Shown piece after piece: positions 26,950 to 35,714 of a DNA stretch of 64,000 nucleotides; within the stretch, counting starts at the first letter, position 1, and the number at the start of each line of letters is the position of its first letter. The notes under the pieces were generated by a model. The model had not been told where the DNA came from, did no database searches, and saw nothing but the letters and a program-made list of their open reading frames with translations. The position numbers and the translations under genes are program-made. Origin of the DNA: Microbacteriaceae bacterium (GTDB lineage Bacteria; Actinomycetota; Actinomycetes; Actinomycetales; Microbacteriaceae); contig JAODAT010000126.1 in assembly GCA_025463565.1 (NCBI GenBank), positions 31,147 to 95,146 of the forward strand, in the 5' to 3' direction.

Positions 26950-28296
26950 TTACTTGGCGTTGGCCCACGCCGCCTGGATCTCGGCTTCGGCCTGCGCCTG
27001 CGGCATCCCGTTCGTCCAGTCGACGATTCCCTTCCAGAACGCGTTCTCCACCACGGTCGGCATGGCATCGTCAGCACCGAACCGGAATGTGGTGTCCGAC
27101 GACTGCAGCGTCTTGATCGCGGTCTGCAGCAGCGGGTCGGTCTCCTTCGAGGCCGTCACGCCCTTGTTGGCGCTGATGAACGAACCGTCCTTGACGGTGA
27201 TCAGGCTGTTCGCCCAATCGGCGCTCGACAGGTATGCCATCACTTTCTGCGTCGCGGCGTTGTTGTTGAACGCGGCAGCGAAGTCACCGCCACCGACCAC
27301 AGCGTTCGAGCCGCTGGTCACCGATGGAAGCGGGAAGGCCCACACGTCGCCATCCGAGCCGACCTTGGGTGTGGCCCCCGCCGCGGTCTTGGTTGTCGAG
27401 AAGTTGGCTTCCAGGAAGGTGGCCTGGTTCGTCATCGCGCACGATCCGTCGGCCACCTTGGCGGCGACATCCGCGAACGCCGTGGAGTTGATCGACGCTA
27501 CGTCGCCGAAGCCGGCGTTCACGTACTTCGGGTTCTGCAGGATCTGCCCGAGCAGTGTGAACGCCTTGTCGATGGCGGGGTCTGTGAACTTCGTCTTGCC
27601 AGCGACCCACGAGTCGTAGGTGGTCGGTCCCGCGGAACTCAGCACCACCTCGGCGAGGAAGTCGGCACCGGGCCAGCCGGATGCCGTGCCCGAGTTGAAG
27701 CCGGCGCAGAACGGTGCCGCGCTGGTGGTCGACTGGATCTTGCCGATGTCGGAGACGAGGTCGGCGTAGCTCTTCGGAACGTCGATCCCCCACTTCTTGA
27801 AGTCGGCCGGCATGTACCAGATGTAGCCCTTGACGCTGGCGTCGAGCGGAGTGCCGTACATCGCGCCCTTGCTGGTCACGTAGCCCTGCCAGTCCTTCGA
27901 GAAGTTTTTCTTCACGTTGGCCTCGGTGTCGGAAGCGACCTTCTGCACCTTGCCGGACTGGATGGCAGCATCCAATAGGCCCGGCTGCGGGAACATCCCG
28001 ATATCGGGGAGGTCGTTGCCCTGGATCTTGGTGGCGATATTGGTGGTGAAGTTTCCGTCGCCGGTGTACTTGATCGTGATGCCGTTGGTTTTCTCCCATG
28101 CGGCCCACGAGGCATTCAGCTCGGTGGCCTCTGTGCCGGTGTCCGGGCCGTAGATCGTGACGGTCTTGGAGGCACCGGACGTACTCCCGGAGCCGGGATT
28201 CGCCGTGGTGCACCCGGCAAGGACGAGCATGCCGGTTGCGGTGACCGCGACTGCTGCGACGATGCGGCGAGTGGATGACGGGCTGCGACTGACCAC
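26950..28296 (-). CDS. Carbohydrate ABC transporter substrate-binding lipoprotein
   Basis: AVTATGMLVLAGCTTANPG lipobox; extracellular sugar-binding family 1 composition. Confidence 0.88.
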   Translation of the reverse strand: MVSRSPSSTRRIVAAVAVTATGMLVLAGCTTANPGSGSTSGASKTVTIYGPDTGTEATELNASWAAWEKTNGITIKYTGDGNFTTNIATKIQGNDLPDIGMFPQPGLLDAAIQSGKVQKVASDTEANVKKNFSKDWQGYVTSKGAMYGTPLDASVKGYIWYMPADFKKWGIDVPKSYADLVSDIGKIQSTTSAAPFCAGFNSGTASGWPGADFLAEVVLSSAGPTTYDSWVAGKTKFTDPAIDKAFTLLGQILQNPKYVNAGFGDVASINSTAFADVAAKVADGSCAMTNQATFLEANFSTTKTAAGATPKVGSDGDVWAFPLPSVTSGSNAVVGGGDFAAAFNNNAATQKVMAYLSSADWANSLITVKDGSFISANKGVTASKETDPLLQTAIKTLQSSDTTFRFGADDAMPTVVENAFWKGIVDWTNGMPQAQAEAEIQAAWANAK

Positions 28297-28386
28297 AGAA
28301 AACTCCTCTTTGAGTTACGCGAAACCGCCGCGACAAATGCCACAGCGTTGCGACTCTTGTCACGCTACGCCGGGTATGACCGACGT

Positions 28387-28445
28387 GCAACCGTTTGCTG
28401 TAAACGTTTGCATTACTGCATCGCCCGATGTGCACAACGTTTGAC
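28387..28445. promoter_or_regulatory. Cluster of LacI-type operator-like palindromes upstream of the sugar ABC operon
   Basis: gcaaccgtttgc (28387-28398), tgtaaacgtttgca (28399-28412), and a further caacgtttg around 28434-28442. Confidence 0.6.
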
Positions 28446-28459
28446 ACCTCAGTGCACGA

Positions 28460-28622
28460 GCGTTCGGAAGGGCAAGGGACTGATGAAATCGTGGCCGTCT
28501 ACACCACCAGGGGTGGAGTTGGAAAGACGATCTCGGCGGTGAACCTTGACTGGGAGGCATCGACTGCGACGTGGTCATCCTCGACGGCCCGCCTGGGTCA
28601 TCACTCGACACCAAGAACGCAA
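28460..28622 (+). pseudogene. ParA/Soj-like ATPase remnant (internally deleted/frameshifted)
   Basis: IVAVYTTRGGVGKTISAVNLD (Walker A) in one frame, then GIDCDVVILDGPPGSSLDTKNAIL in another. Confidence 0.7.
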
Positions 28623-28813
28623 TCCTCGGTGCTGGTGGCTGGCGATGGAACTGTCACCGAGGGTGGTTACCCGCAGGGTCCGCACCTCAACGGCGGCTAC
28701 GCCGTGCTCAAACTCGACACCCGCGCGGAAGCCGTCGAGTGGGCCACGAAGATCACGAGCGCCCGCCGGTGCTAGCAGAAGGTGCGGGAGTTCCAGCGGG
28801 GGCGGATGAGCTG
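28623..28813 (+). pseudogene. C-terminal fragment of a YCII-related gene, with premature TAG
   Basis: VLVAGDGTVTEGGYPQGPHLNGGYAVLKLDTRAEAVEWATKITSARRC*QKVREFQRG matches the C-terminal half of 23333..23680; tgctcgcag there is tgctagcag here. Confidence 0.8.
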
Positions 28814-28854
28814 ACGTAGGGGGAGCGCTGGCTGATTGGGTGCGAGACGCCCGA

Positions 28855-29727
28855 TCAGCTGACGATCGTCTGGGTGAGAGACCCCAAGCCTTCGATTTCG
28901 GTGATCAGGGTCTGTCCTGCGACCAGGAACTCTTGCGGGTCCCGTCCGAGTCCCACCCCGGCCGGGGTGCCGGTGAAGATGAGGTCGCCGGGATACAGCT
29001 CGACGATCGCCGACAGTCGGGCGACGAGATCTGGAATGGGAAACATGAGGTCTGCGGTGTTGCCGTCCTGGAGCGATCGGCGTTCGGCTCCTGGCGTATC
29101 GACTACGTGACAGGTGATGCGCAGCGAGTTGCGATCGTGACTCCTCGTGAGTTCGTCCAATGACACGATTGCTGGTCCGATGGGAGAAAACCCCTGCCCT
29201 GACTTACCGAGATTGAACTGGGGAGGGTTGCCCCAGTTCTGCACCGTACGATCGCTGATGTCCTGTCCAACAGTGAGGCCCGCAACGGCATCCCAGCCCG
29301 CGGCCCTGGGGATGTCCCGCCCGCCCGCACCGATGACGACGACCAGTTCGGCCTCCCAATCCACACGATCGCCGGTCAACCTCACCTCGGTGACCGGTCC
29401 GGTGAGACTCGAGGGAAACTTGGTGAAAACCAACGGGTTTTCGGGCACATCCAGTTTCGACTCGCTGGCGTGGGATGCATAGTTGAGTCCCACCGCGAAC
29501 ACCTGTCGTGGCCGCGGCACGGGCGCAAACAGCGACGCTTCATCGAACGTGACCGAACCGGGATGTTCGACGACATCGAACGTGGCCGCCCATTCCAGCA
29601 GCTCCGCCCAGCGCTCGTAGGCGGCTTGAGGCTCGGACGAGAAACGGCCACCACTGGCGTTCTCGATGTCCAGCGCTTTTGCGCCGGAGACAAGGACTGA
29701 CCTGCCTAACAGGTTTGCAACTCGCAC
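28855..29727 (-). CDS. Fumarylacetoacetate hydrolase family protein
   Basis: VGLNYASHASE, DWEAELVVVIG, GQDISDRTVQ, GDLIFTGTPAGVG. Confidence 0.9.
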   Translation of the reverse strand: MRVANLLGRSVLVSGAKALDIENASGGRFSSEPQAAYERWAELLEWAATFDVVEHPGSVTFDEASLFAPVPRPRQVFAVGLNYASHASESKLDVPENPLVFTKFPSSLTGPVTEVRLTGDRVDWEAELVVVIGAGGRDIPRAAGWDAVAGLTVGQDISDRTVQNWGNPPQFNLGKSGQGFSPIGPAIVSLDELTRSHDRNSLRITCHVVDTPGAERRSLQDGNTADLMFPIPDLVARLSAIVELYPGDLIFTGTPAGVGLGRDPQEFLVAGQTLITEIEGLGSLTQTIVS

Positions 29728-29754
29728 GATGTCTTCTTCCTCCTGTTAGGCGAG

Positions 29755-30393
29755 CTACCAGAGCTCGGGCAGGTAGACCTCGGGCTTCACCGCGGGCTCG
29801 TACTCTCCGGCCCGGGCCCGTCGGTGAATTTCTTCGAACTCGAGGCCGGAGGCCCGTGCGGCCACGAGCTGCTCCGGGTCAAAATGCTTCCCTATCGGGT
29901 TCTGGCCGAACTCAGCCGAGGCCCACATCCACTCTTTTCCGTTTGCCCAGCTGCCGAATGCGTCTACCTGAATTTCGACGCCGTTGCCCTCTGGGTCCTG
30001 GTAGTACGACGACATTGTCATTCCGTGGTCGAGATTGAGGAAGGGCACGACTCCGTCCTCGCGTAGCCGAACGTAGTTGTCGAGCCACTGCGCAAAATCT
30101 GCATACTCGAAAGCCGTGTGGTGAAGGCCGATGGTGTGGCCTTTATCCGAGGGCTCCTTGAGGTCGGGCAGCGCAAGAAGGGCGATGCGGTGGTTCGCCT
30201 CGTCGTTCGTCAGCCATGCGCCGTGCTCCGAGTAGAAGACGGGCTGGAGACCAGCGATCTTTTCGTAGAAATCCACCATCTCGTCCAGCTTGAGAGTGGC
30301 GAACGTTGTGTGATGAAACTTTGGCGGGGTGATCGGACGTGGACGTCGTTCGCTCGGCATTGAGGGCTCCTTCTTCGGAGATTTCGAGGACAA
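29755..30393 (-). CDS. VOC family (type I extradiol dioxygenase-like) protein
   Basis: FHHTTFATLKLDEMVDFYEKIAGL, GLHHTAFEYADF, YQDPEGNGVEIQVD. Confidence 0.82.
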   Translation of the reverse strand: MSSKSPKKEPSMPSERRPRPITPPKFHHTTFATLKLDEMVDFYEKIAGLQPVFYSEHGAWLTNDEANHRIALLALPDLKEPSDKGHTIGLHHTAFEYADFAQWLDNYVRLREDGVVPFLNLDHGMTMSSYYQDPEGNGVEIQVDAFGSWANGKEWMWASAEFGQNPIGKHFDPEQLVAARASGLEFEEIHRRARAGEYEPAVKPEVYLPELW

Positions 30394-30469
30394 TCAGCTA
30401 TCTACTCAACCTAGAGGGTTATTTCGCAATTGTCCATTTATTTCGAAAATCTTCGGGATAAGCGCCTGC

Positions 30470-31150
30470 CTATCGATCGTCCTCCGCCACTCCCGCCTCG
30501 AGCAGCAGGTTGGTAGTCAGGGCGATATGCGCAGTGAGAAGTTGCGCGGCCGTGTCTGCATCGCGCGCGACGACCGCGTCCTTGATCGCCTTGTGCTCGC
30601 CGACGATGTCCCGTGGTTCTCCGTGCCCCAAGGGGATGGACCATCGTCGGTACAAATCAGCGGAAGCGCGAAGCTGAGTGGCGATGCCTGTCAACCTGGT
30701 GTTGCTGCAGCCGAACAGGAGAGCTTCGTGAAAACGGGAGTGACGGATCGCCCAGTCTTCGCTGAGTCGAGCGGGATCGTCGGCTGCGACGATCGGAGTC
30801 GCGGCAAGTTGGTGCTCTGCGGCAACCACATCCGACTCCCACTCGAGATTGCCCTCCTGAATCGCCAGTCGCAGGGTGAGGGACTCGATTTCCCGTCGAG
30901 CTTGCGTCAGATTGATCAGGTCCGCGCGCGAGATTCGTGTCACGGAGAATCCTTGCTGAGGGCTTGCCTCGACCAGGCCCTGCTCGACCAGACGAGAGAG
31001 CGCTTCTCGAATCACCCCGACGCTGACCCCATACGTTGAGCACAGCTCCGCAAAAGGGAGCTTCTGTCCCGGTTGAACCCTTCCAGCGAGGATGTCGGCT
31101 CGCAACTTGGCATAGGCGTGCTCCTGCCGAGTCTTGGTGCGTTCCGCCAT
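30470..31150 (-). CDS. GntR family transcriptional regulator (FCD-type)
   Basis: AYAKLRADILAGRVQPGQKLPFAELCSTYGVSVGVIREALSRLVEQGLVEASPQQGF. Confidence 0.92.
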   Translation of the reverse strand: MAERTKTRQEHAYAKLRADILAGRVQPGQKLPFAELCSTYGVSVGVIREALSRLVEQGLVEASPQQGFSVTRISRADLINLTQARREIESLTLRLAIQEGNLEWESDVVAAEHQLAATPIVAADDPARLSEDWAIRHSRFHEALLFGCSNTRLTGIATQLRASADLYRRWSIPLGHGEPRDIVGEHKAIKDAVVARDADTAAQLLTAHIALTTNLLLEAGVAEDDR

Positions 31151-31263
31151 GCGGTTCTCCGATCCCTGCCGAGGCCCTTCTCCAGGCCATCCCCTAAAGC
31201 GAGTCAGACGACTCTTCGAACATTTGCCAAGAAAGCGAAGGCTACCACTAGGTTCGAGTATCC

Positions 31264-31845
31264 TCAGGCCGTCATGTGACGACGCAGCGCGGTCATTCCG
31301 ACCGCGAGCAGAGCCAGCTCATGAAGCTCGTCCAGTAGCACTGCCTCAAGTCGCTCATCCGCGAAAAACCTTTCGCCCTCCACGCGGGTTCGAGCAAATG
31401 GAATCTCAACGTTGTTTGCGGCGCGAACAAGCCCGAGGGACATCAGCACGGGGGCCAATGCGGCGGCCCCGCGAGTTCCCGCGGAAATGCCGCCGTAGCT
31501 GACGAACGCGACAGGCTTGAGTCGCCATTCCCCGTTCAAGAAGTCCAGTGCGTTCTTAAGCGCAGGGGCGTAACCGTAGTTGTATTCCGGCGCGACCAGG
31601 AGAAACGCGTCGGCCGCCGCAACCCTTTCGCTCCATTCGACAGTATGCGGGAGCGAGTATTGCGCCAATCGGGGATGTGCCGGCTCGTTGAGGAACGGAA
31701 GGTCGATGTCAGCAAGGTCTGCCATCTCAATATCGAACAGGCTCGTCGCCGACGCCCGCTCGAAAGCCCAATTGGCAATGGGCAGACCCACTCTCCCTGG
31801 TCGCACGCTGCCGATGATGATCATCAGCCGAGGCTTCGAATCCAT
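31264..31845 (-). CDS. NAD(P)H-dependent FMN reductase family protein
   Basis: IIGSVRPGRVGLPIANW, LVAPEYNYGYAPALKNALDFL. Confidence 0.9.
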   Translation of the reverse strand: MDSKPRLMIIIGSVRPGRVGLPIANWAFERASATSLFDIEMADLADIDLPFLNEPAHPRLAQYSLPHTVEWSERVAAADAFLLVAPEYNYGYAPALKNALDFLNGEWRLKPVAFVSYGGISAGTRGAAALAPVLMSLGLVRAANNVEIPFARTRVEGERFFADERLEAVLLDELHELALLAVGMTALRRHMTA

Positions 31846-31988
31846 GTGTGGCCCTCCTTGGAACCGACACCCATGTCAGAACCGTGATTAACATGCTATC
31901 TTCGAATATCAAATCTAAAGTCGAAATTAGCTACTTTGTTTTGGAGCAGCTACTGCATCGACGCGGAAGAGAGCTGGCGGACTGGCCG

Positions 31989-33251
31989 ATGACGACAACC
32001 CGATCTTTGCTGTTGCGCGGCGCAACGGTTCTCACGATGGATGATGCCGTGCCAGACCTCATCGTCGGCGACGTGCTCATCCGCGACGGGTACGTAAGGG
32101 CGGTCGCGCAGCACGTTGAGGCGCCGGCGGGAACAGAGACCCTCGATGTAGCGGGCCTTATTCTCTTTCCAGGCCTGATCGATGCACATCAGCATCTCTG
32201 GGAGGCGCCATATCTCCTGCGGGGTTCGGGAATGTCCATCGGTGCCTACTTCGCCGACTTCGCCGGGCAGGCTGCTGCTGCCGTCACTGCTGAGGGACTC
32301 TACGAGTCGAGCCGAGCCGCATTGTCGAACGCAATCCGCTCAGGAACGACGTCCACTTTTGATTGGTGTCACGCAACGAACACGCCCGAGCACGCGGAGG
32401 CCTCCCTCGCCGCGGCGGTGTCGGCAGGCACGCGCTACGTCTTCGGATTCGGCCCGTCACTCACCGCGGGGTACTACGGAAGTGATCGGCTTCACCCCGT
32501 GGACATGGACGCGTTCGTCAAACGGCATGGGTCGCGACCGAGCTCCTTGATCACGGTGGCTGCTGCGTTACGTGGGCCCGATCTGTCTCCTCGTGAGGTC
32601 GCGGAGGCCGATATTCGGCATGCTCGCGAGCTGTCGATCCCCATCAGTATGCATGTGGGAACGCATCGCGTCGGCTCCGGCGGAATCGAAGCCCTCCTCG
32701 AACTGGGCCTGCTTGGTCCCGATCTCCAGTTCGTCCATGTCACTGATTCGAGCGCCAGCGAACTCGAAATGATCCGCGACGCGGGTGCGCGCGTCGCCAT
32801 CCCTCCCATCGCTGAGATCGGTATGGGGACCGGGACACCTCCTATGGCCGCCGTGCTCCGCAGTCATGGCAACTACGGTCTTGGCGTCGACACAGCCCTC
32901 AGCGCACCACCTGACATGTTCAGCCAGATGCGCGCAACGGCGACCCTGCTCGGCCAAGGCGAGTGGTCGAACGATGGGACCCCGCCGGTCGGAAGCGATC
33001 CGAGGAGCGTTCTTGCGGCAGCGACCGCTGGAGCGGCCTGGGCTTCGTGGATGGAGGATGAAGTGGGGTCCATCCGGCCAGGAAAATTCGCAGACCTGGT
33101 GGCGTTGCGCCCGAGTCGGCCGATTCAATCCGTAAACGAGGCGTACGCCCAGGTTGTCTGGCTCGGGCATCCGTCGGCCATTGAGCTCGTGCTGATCGCC
33201 GGCGACATCAAGCTGGAAACCACCACCGCCCTTGGAAGGGGAGATACATGA
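31989..33251 (+). CDS. Amidohydrolase family (TRZ/ATZ-type) protein
   Basis: Start likely ATG 31989 (MTTTRSLLLRGATVLTMDD). GLIDAHQHLWEAPY, ISMHVGTHR, VHVTDSS, GVDTALSAPPDMFSQMR, GSIRPGKFADLV. Confidence 0.88.
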   Translation: MTTTRSLLLRGATVLTMDDAVPDLIVGDVLIRDGYVRAVAQHVEAPAGTETLDVAGLILFPGLIDAHQHLWEAPYLLRGSGMSIGAYFADFAGQAAAAVTAEGLYESSRAALSNAIRSGTTSTFDWCHATNTPEHAEASLAAAVSAGTRYVFGFGPSLTAGYYGSDRLHPVDMDAFVKRHGSRPSSLITVAAALRGPDLSPREVAEADIRHARELSIPISMHVGTHRVGSGGIEALLELGLLGPDLQFVHVTDSSASELEMIRDAGARVAIPPIAEIGMGTGTPPMAAVLRSHGNYGLGVDTALSAPPDMFSQMRATATLLGQGEWSNDGTPPVGSDPRSVLAAATAGAAWASWMEDEVGSIRPGKFADLVALRPSRPIQSVNEAYAQVVWLGHPSAIELVLIAGDIKLETTTALGRGDT

Positions 33252-34294
33252 ACGGACTCAGCGTCGCAGTAGTCGGCGCCGGAGCGAATGGTGCCTCCAT
33301 CGGCGCCGATCTGACCAACGCCGGTATCACGACAACATTGATCGAACAATGGCCCGCGCACGTCGAACGCATGCGAGAGAGCGGTGTGACGGTCAACATG
33401 CCTGGCCGGTCGGTCAATACGCCCGTACGGGTCCTGCACTTCTGCGAAGTCGCCACGCTGCGGGAACAGTTCGACATCGTTCTGCTACTTGTGAAGGCGT
33501 ATGACACCCGCTGGGCTGCTCAGATGATCGAACCCTATCTGCGCATGGACGGCTTCATGGCAGGCGTCCAGAACGGCATGACCATCGACGCCATTTCTGA
33601 CGTCGTCGGCACGCCGCGAACGATCGGCTGCGTCATCGAGATCTCCTCGACGATGTACGAGCCGGGTGTCGTCGAGAGACATTCCGGACCGGATCGGTCC
33701 TGGTTCGCCGTTGGCGATGCCGGACACGACGGCGAGGGAGCAGAGCAAGTCCGCGGACTTCTCGCGCACTCGGGAACAGCCGAACTCGTCGACGACATTC
33801 GTTCGACGAAATGGATGAAGCTCATTAGCAACGCGACGACGCTCGCAGCTACTGCCTCAGTCGGATTGTCGGTCTCGGATTCACTCAAGCTACCCGAGCT
33901 CCGACGATTCATGATTCAGGCCGGGCAGGAGGCACTTGACACCGCACTCGCCACAGGCCACAGCATTCGGCCCATATTCGGGCTGACAGAACGTGACGTG
34001 GAAGACCCGGCGACCGTTGTCGAGACGCTTCTCGACACCTTGGTCGGCGGTTTCACCTTGCCGCACACGACGACCACAGTGCTTCAGGACTGGACAAAGG
34101 GTCGGCGCAGTGAAGTCGGCAACGTGAACGGATACGTTCTGGAACAGAGCGCCGAGGCAGGCTTGAGCGCTCCCGCGAACCAGGCGCTGGTCGACCTTTC
34201 CCGGGAGATCGAGCAGGGCTCAATCTCCCCATCACTGGACAATCTCGCCTACTTGCTCGAGCGTCGGGACGCTCCGCAACGACGCGTGTCGTAA
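33248..34294 (+). CDS. Ketopantoate reductase (ApbA/PanE) family protein
   Basis: VAVVGAGANGASIGADLTNAGI, LLLVKAYDTRWAAQM, KWMKLISNATTLA. Confidence 0.88.
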   Translation: MNGLSVAVVGAGANGASIGADLTNAGITTTLIEQWPAHVERMRESGVTVNMPGRSVNTPVRVLHFCEVATLREQFDIVLLLVKAYDTRWAAQMIEPYLRMDGFMAGVQNGMTIDAISDVVGTPRTIGCVIEISSTMYEPGVVERHSGPDRSWFAVGDAGHDGEGAEQVRGLLAHSGTAELVDDIRSTKWMKLISNATTLAATASVGLSVSDSLKLPELRRFMIQAGQEALDTALATGHSIRPIFGLTERDVEDPATVVETLLDTLVGGFTLPHTTTTVLQDWTKGRRSEVGNVNGYVLEQSAEAGLSAPANQALVDLSREIEQGSISPSLDNLAYLLERRDAPQRRVS

Positions 34295-34303
34295 GGAGAT
34301 CCC

Positions 34304-35224
34304 GTGCATCATAAGACGCATATCGATGAAGCCGCCGGCATGGTTTTGAGGGAATACCTGGGGCAGAGTTCAGGGTTTCGAAGTCAGAGCTTGATCGATG
34401 CCTCCCATGGTGCTGTCCACATGCGCGTCCTTCACAATGTCCTCGACCCCGGGGGAAGCGTCGCTCAGCACGTCCACTCCTACGAGGAGAGCTTTTTCGT
34501 GCTCTCCGGAGACCCGGTGCTCATTCTGGACGGTGTTCGATTTCAGCTGCATCCAGGTTCGACCGGTGTCGTTCCTATCGGTCGAACGCATGGCTGGATC
34601 GCTGCGACGGGTGTATCCCGGTGGGTTGAGACGGATTCCCCAATGCCTCGCGAGAACATGTCCGGCGTCGACACCTACTTCGTTGCTTCGGTCTCCTCGG
34701 GCGACGAGGCGCGGGATATTGACGTGCGAGATCCCCGGAACCGAAATCTTTTTCAATGGTTGCCCGAGCAAAACGACCTCGCTGCACTCAGACAAGGTGC
34801 GAAGGAGGAGTCGAATGCCGCCTCTTCGAGCATGTCAACGGCGGTGTACAGCTACACCGGCATCGCGGTGAAAGTACTCGTCAACGAACGTCTTGACGCC
34901 GAGGCGCACACGCTCCTGCTCGTCGAGTTCAACGACGGAGCTGAACTTCACGCTCACGACCATCCGTTTGAGGAGCTCTACTTCATCCTCGAGGGCACAA
35001 CAGAAATGCACGCGGACGGTGAGAGCTACTCACTGTCAACCGGCGATGTCGTGTGGACCGGAGTCGGAACGGTGCATCAGTTCGCCAATATCTCGGGCCG
35101 CCGCGTTCGTTTCCTCGAGCCCCAGGCGCCGCAGCCCCCGCGTCAGCACGCCTACCGCTTCGCTCGCGAATGGAGTCACCTTGCGAGCGAACTCAGCACG
35201 GCAGCGTCGGGTTCGCTGCACTGA
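34304..35224 (+). CDS. Bicupin protein
   Basis: Two cupin modules: GGSVAQHVHSYEESFFVLSGDPVL and GAELHAHDHPFEELYFILEGTTEM. Confidence 0.85.
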   Translation: MHHKTHIDEAAGMVLREYLGQSSGFRSQSLIDASHGAVHMRVLHNVLDPGGSVAQHVHSYEESFFVLSGDPVLILDGVRFQLHPGSTGVVPIGRTHGWIAATGVSRWVETDSPMPRENMSGVDTYFVASVSSGDEARDIDVRDPRNRNLFQWLPEQNDLAALRQGAKEESNAASSSMSTAVYSYTGIAVKVLVNERLDAEAHTLLLVEFNDGAELHAHDHPFEELYFILEGTTEMHADGESYSLSTGDVVWTGVGTVHQFANISGRRVRFLEPQAPQPPRQHAYRFAREWSHLASELSTAASGSLH

Positions 35225-35239
35225 TTGAGCGCTGGAGGT

Positions 35240-35683
35240 TCAGCTTCGTCCGTCCGTAATGTGAATGTAGCCGGCGTCTTCGAGGCTCGCAGCACCGCTG
35301 TATGTCCAGGCCATGACCACCGTCTCGGTATCTGAGGTATTCCAGAAACCATGAGTTACGTCCGGCGGAACCAGCGCTACGTCGCCGGGGTGCATCGCGA
35401 CCCAGTCGTCGCCGATGCGATAGACACCGCTTCCCGAAATTATGAAAATGGTCTCCTCGGCATTCGGGTGCCGGTGTGATTCGTGTCGCGACCCGGGAGG
35501 CATCACCGAGTATCCGAAGACGCTATGCCGGCTTCCGAGCTGATCCTTGGTGACGAGAAACTGCACATCCATGTTGACCCAACCCGTGTCCGAGCCGTTT
35601 TCCCTGTCGACGGGCACACTTCTCAGACTCGTCTTTTGCGGGTGCTGCTCGACGGAAGCTGGGATCGATAGGTCCGACGACAT
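35240..35683 (-). CDS. Single-domain cupin protein
   Basis: PPGSRHESHRHPNAEETIFIISGSGVYRIGDDWVAMHPGDVALVPPDVTHGF. Confidence 0.88.
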   Translation of the reverse strand: MSSDLSIPASVEQHPQKTSLRSVPVDRENGSDTGWVNMDVQFLVTKDQLGSRHSVFGYSVMPPGSRHESHRHPNAEETIFIISGSGVYRIGDDWVAMHPGDVALVPPDVTHGFWNTSDTETVVMAWTYSGAASLEDAGYIHITDGRS

Positions 35684-35714
35684 TTCTGGTTGTTCTCCTT
35701 TGTCTGGGGTGGGC

